Source of the DNA: Funneliformis mosseae
Taxonomy: Eukaryota; Glomeromycota; Glomeromycetes; Glomerales; Glomeraceae
Assembly (NCBI GenBank): GCA_910592005.1
Contig: CAJVPP010003879.1
Span: 1 to 10,543, forward strand
Direction: 5' to 3'
DNA length: 10,543 nt
The notes beneath the pieces are model-generated. The model made no database searches. It was not told the DNA's origin and saw only the letters and a list, made by a program, of their open reading frames with translations. Positions 8,038 through 10,543 of the stretch are shown piece by piece; the first letter of the stretch is position 1, and every line of letters starts with the position of its first letter. The translations under genes and the position numbers were made by a program.

Positions 8038-8994
8038 GGTATATGGAAAACCGGTACGGTACGATTCGCCAGACCAGTACGGTACGCAATGAAATTTTGT
8101 AAAATTTATTTTTATTTATTACTTATTTTATAAATACAACGAATTTTGATATAATGAATTAAATGCCAAATCTTATTTTTATTTTTATTTTCATTTTTTT
8201 ATTCTTTTTATTTTATTTTTTGAAAATAACGAAAAAGAAAAAAAATCTAAAATAAAAAAAAAAAAGTAAAAAAGAAACGAATTGAAAAATAAATTGAAAA
8301 AATCAAATAAATAATATGAAAACGAAAGTATAGAATTGCAAAAAATAATGAAAAAATCAAATAAATGAAATGAAAACGAAAGTATAGAAATGGAATAAAA
8401 AATAAAAATTAATAAGAAAAGAAAGAAAAAAGTAAAAGAAAAATTATAAAAAAAACGAACAAATGAAATACAAAATAAAATAAAATAAAAAAAGAATAAA
8501 CTAAACGAAAAAGAAAAAAACAAATAAACAAAATAAAAAAAAAAATAGAAAATACAAAAAAACTTAAAAAAAATACAACGAAATGAAAGAAAAAAAAAGT
8601 AAAATAAAAAAATAAAATCGCAAATTACTTGCGAAACTCCAAGGAAAATCACAAAGTAAAAAAAAAAAATTAAATAAAAATAAAAAAAGAATAAAAAAAA
8701 AAGGAAACTAAACGAAACTAAACAAAAAAGAAAAAATAAAAGATTAAAAATAAAATAAAAAGTCTGGGGGGAATTTAAAAAGAATATAATAAAATATAAA
8801 ATAAAGAAAAAAAAGAAAAAAAATCAATTAAAAATATATATATACTGGGAAGGAATTTAAATAAAAAAAAAATTAAAAAATATAAAAAATACATTAAATA
8901 AAAAAAAAAAGAAAAAATACAAAAATACGAAATTTGACATCGTACCATACCGTACTGGTCTGGCGAATCGTACCGTACCGGTTTTCTATCTACC
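8038..8994. mobile_element. Foldback element, 957 bp, 48-bp inverted repeats around a purine-rich core
   Basis: 8038-8085 and 8947-8994 are inverted copies with 45 of 48 positions identical, including a perfect 39-bp block that contains CCGGTACGGTACG, ATTCGCCAGACCAGT and a second ACGGTAC copy. The arms thus hold the same short unit twice. The interior switches at about 8219 from a T-rich run to about 700 nt of almost pure A with G and scattered T/C. No transposase is encoded; long minus-strand frames here (8191-8652, 8775-9029) are Phe-rich translations of low-complexity DNA and are not genes. No clear target duplication is visible, so the exact outer ends and the superfamily are uncertain. 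Confidence 0.65.
8295..8389. repeat. Direct repeat of 41 bp (54-bp offset) in the purine-rich core
   Basis: 8295-8335 and 8349-8389 match at 39 of 41 positions, starting TGAAAAAATCAAATAAAT and ending AACGAAAGTATAGAA. This shows part of the core grew by tandem duplication. Related AACGAA words recur at irregular intervals from 8228 to 8716. Confidence 0.7.
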
Positions 8995-9658
8995 AAAAAA
9001 AATGGAGCACAAAAATGTATGTAATACAAACATTCCAGTTAGCTTATCAATTTTAATATTAACGATAATTCCAATTTAGGCTATCTATTGAATTACTCAA
9101 ATAAAGAAATACAAAAGAAAATCGTGAATTCCAATTTAAGGGCTCGTCTACAGCGGTGTAATTTGGCCGGCATTATGGTATTAAGAATTTAATCATGTGA
9201 CAAATAAGGTACTACTGAAAAATTTTTAGGCTGTATTTTTCGGTATCGGGGCGCAGTTTCCGAACCGCGTAAGTATTAGATATGTATAAAATACCCAATT
9301 CAATGATACCCTAAAAATTTTAAAAAAAAAATTATTTGTTAGTATGATCGTTAAAATTATTTTAGAAACTCAAAAAATCTTTCAAAATAAAGTTAAGCAA
9401 CTTTCCACCAGCCAGTTCTTTTATTATGCTAATTAGTGAGACCTGAGACATATTCCCCACTGCCACCATACCTCGCTGCCCAAAAATTTTTGAATCCGAA
9501 CTAATTTAAAGGAACCTAAAAAGCACAAATTGTAAAAAATAAATCATTCATTCACTGTGCCATGAAGCAATTCAATAATAATAATAATAATAATAATAAT
9601 GGAATAAGAAAATCTTAACGTTTGACAGTTCCTTCGAAATTATTTATTAGAATTCCTG
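8995..9658. other. AT-rich spacer with a microsatellite, no recognised gene
   Basis: An imperfect direct repeat containing AATTCCAATTTA occurs at about 9066-9078 and 9126-9138. The more GC-rich stretches around 9141-9172 and 9240-9270 contain small folds (for example TTCGG...CCGAA) but match no tRNA or other RNA I can identify. No supportable open frame. Confidence 0.45.
9574..9600. repeat. (AAT)9 microsatellite
   Basis: Nine perfect AAT units follow TTC and are followed by GG. It is likely length-polymorphic between strains. Confidence 0.95.
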
Positions 9659-9666
9659 TCTAAAAT

Positions 9667-9894
9667 AGAGGTTGGAACTGGTTAATTTTTAACCGGTTAA
9701 AATAGATGAATTTAAATCCGGCCGAAATTCATTTTCCGGCCAGAATTAAGATTTTTATGATTGCAAATTATTGTCTAACTCTGGCCAAATTTGTAGTACT
9801 GGCCAAAGTTAATTTTAACCGGTTAATTAACCTGTTAACGAATATTTTAACCGTTATTAACCGGTTAAAGAATTTTCGGCTGGTTTCAACCTCA
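9667..9894. mobile_element. hAT-like MITE, 228 bp, with TTAACCGGTTAA palindromes
   Basis: Left end AGAGGTTGGAACTGG and right end (reversed) TGAGGTTGAAACCAG form an imperfect terminal inverted repeat. The flanks TCTAAAAT (9659-9666) and TCTAAAAG (9895-9902) match at 7 of 8 positions, as expected for an aged 8-bp hAT duplication. The 12-bp palindrome TTAACCGGTTAA occurs at 9689-9700, 9815-9826 and 9857-9868, and CCGGCC or CTGGCC words occur at about 9719, 9737, 9781 and 9800. No transposase inside. Reading frames crossing it (9706-10029 plus, 9768-10004 minus) have no recognisable product and are probably incidental. Confidence 0.6.
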
Positions 9895-10046
9895 TCTAAA
9901 AGACGTGAACGTTTCATAGTTTTATTTATTATTTTGAATTTTTTAGTCATACTGCTTTTTTTTTTGCTTTTTGTTATATTAAACATTTTCCGTCTCGAAT
10001 TCAATGTTCAAATTTTGCAAGTGAAATAAATATTAATACCAATTTT

Positions 10047-10052
10047 TTTATT
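10047..10052 (-). terminator. Possible poly(A) signal for the right-edge gene
   Basis: AATAAA on the minus strand lies about 105 nt after the TAA at 10158-10156, in an A/T-rich stretch. The spacing is suitable, but the motif is common in such DNA. Confidence 0.25.
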
Positions 10053-10155
10053 TTTTAAATAAATAATTACATATTCGTAATGACGTGGCAAAATACTAAT
10101 ACGTATTACAAAAAAAATGCCAAATTGAATATTGATCTGATCATATTCTAGATCC

Positions 10156-10350
10156 TTAACAAAATTCTGATATATATTTATCTTGATGAATGACATTTTT
10201 AAAACTTTTAACACGTTTTTTAAAAGGAACAAATTCTGGAAGTGGATACCAAAAATCAAAGTGATGCTGTAAATCCTTATAAATTGATATTTGAATTGCT
10301 TTATATTTTAATACGGCTTGTTTACTTTCAGCCGCCGCACTTTCATAAAA
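10156..10350 (-). CDS. 3'-terminal coding exon of an unrecognised gene, possibly broken
   Basis: On the minus strand 64 codons run from 10350 to a TAA at 10158-10156: FYESAAAESKQAVLKYKAIQ, then ISIYKDLQHHFDFWYPLPEF and VPFKKRVKSFKN up to ...SEFC. The balanced composition, aromatic and proline residues and lack of low complexity look like real protein, but I do not recognise the family. A good acceptor (TTTCTTTTAG) ends at 10354, yet the next three bases are an in-frame TAA. A donor-like GAG/GTATGG lies upstream at about 10434, so the preceding piece would be YIDSYYE in one frame. It does not join to this frame without a stop using the best acceptor; a weaker AG at 10341-10340 would join in frame from a different reading. 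A Tc1-like end begins just beyond, at 10456. So this is either the end of a gene with a splice pattern I cannot resolve or a gene broken by the transposon. The open frame at 10008-10259 overlaps it in another frame and is a shadow. Confidence 0.45.
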   Translation of the reverse strand, partial: FYESAAAESKQAVLKYKAIQISIYKDLQHHFDFWYPLPEFVPFKKRVKSFKNVIHQDKYISEFC

Positions 10351-10455
10351 TTACTAAAAGAAATCAAAAAGGTTAAAAAAAATCTAAATAGAATTACAAC
10401 TGAGAACACATGAAAGTTAATTATTAAACCATACCTCATAATAGCTATCAATATA

Positions 10456-10543
10456 CAGTAGCGGTCATAAGTATCCGACCGCCTCTAACTCTGGCTACAA
10501 GTAAGTAAATTCAAAATTTTTTTTTATTTAAAAAATACATAAC
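10456..10543. mobile_element. Tc1/mariner-like element, one terminal repeat, cut by the window edge
   Basis: After a TA at 10454-10455 the sequence begins CAGTAGCGGTCATAAGTATC and continues with CGACCGCC, closely matching the usual Tc1/mariner terminus (CAGT...GGTCAAAAGTAT.CGACC). Tc1/mariner elements insert at TA, which fits the flank. The rest of the element, and any transposase, lies outside the window. It is inserted about 20 nt from a donor-like splice site on the minus strand. Confidence 0.75.

Noticed and set aside
8191..8652. 153-codon minus-strand open frame, Phe-rich, looking like a membrane protein
   Set aside because: It is the translation of the T-rich strand of the low-complexity purine core inside a foldback element; composition is almost only F, S, L, I and Y with no conserved pattern.
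8775..9029. 84-codon minus-strand open frame
   Set aside because: It crosses the inverted-repeat arm and the low-complexity core of the same element; no plausible protein.
9141..9270. tRNA or other structured RNA in the GC-richer stretch
   Set aside because: No cloverleaf, B-box (GGTTCGANNCC) or paired acceptor stem could be found.
9574..9600. Possible CRISPR-like or satellite array around the repeated units
   Set aside because: It is a simple AAT microsatellite with no spacers; no array of repeat and spacer exists anywhere in the window.
9706..10029. 107-codon plus-strand open frame and the opposing 9768-10004 frame
   Set aside because: Both run through the hAT-like MITE and its flank; the product is low in complexity and matches nothing known to me.

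Overview
This looks like AT-rich fungal nuclear DNA. There are short GT-AG introns, no bacterial signals, long A/T homopolymer runs and dense DNA-transposon debris. The best-preserved gene is a fungal-type P-type IIC (Na,K-ATPase-like) cation pump. Base composition, intron size and repeat load fit an arbuscular mycorrhizal fungus such as Rhizophagus, where P-type II ATPase genes have been studied before. That assignment is inference; no rRNA or mitochondrial marker is present.

Layout. (1) Positions 1-520, minus strand: the 5' part of a type II membrane protein. It has one N-terminal membrane anchor and a lumenal Cys/Trp pattern like the start of PC-esterase/SGNH-fold acyltransferase-type proteins, and it runs off the left edge. 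(2) Positions 521-2776: a 2.26 kb divergent intergenic region with poly(dT) tracts, a TATA-like box, a tiny uORF and a cluster of TGACG half-sites. (3) Positions 2777-6289, plus strand: a three-exon gene for a pump of about 1110 residues. All catalytic motifs are intact, but several membrane cation-site positions differ from animal Na,K-ATPase, the beta-subunit motif is missing and the M6-M7 loop is long. (4) Positions 6290-6890: 3' flank with a poly(A) signal and a small minus-strand coding-like remnant. (5) Positions 6891-10543: mostly transposon-derived. It holds a 658-bp PIF/Harbinger-like MITE (TTA target duplication) with an inner TA-flanked inverted-repeat element, a GGTCGG-rich foldback with a hAT-like end, a 957-bp foldback element with 48-bp inverted repeats around a purine-rich core, an (AAT)9 microsatellite, a 228-bp hAT-like MITE with three TTAACCGGTTAA palindromes, a minus-strand 3' coding exon, and the end of a Tc1/mariner-like element cut by the right edge.

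The genes do not form an operon or an obvious pathway. One encodes a secretory-pathway or Golgi-type protein and the other a membrane cation pump, and they share a divergent upstream region. Long Phe-rich minus-strand reading frames around 8191-9029 are translations of low-complexity A-rich DNA, not genes. I see no convincing new biological system. The most interesting points are the altered ion-binding residues of the pump and the foldback element with its purine-rich core.
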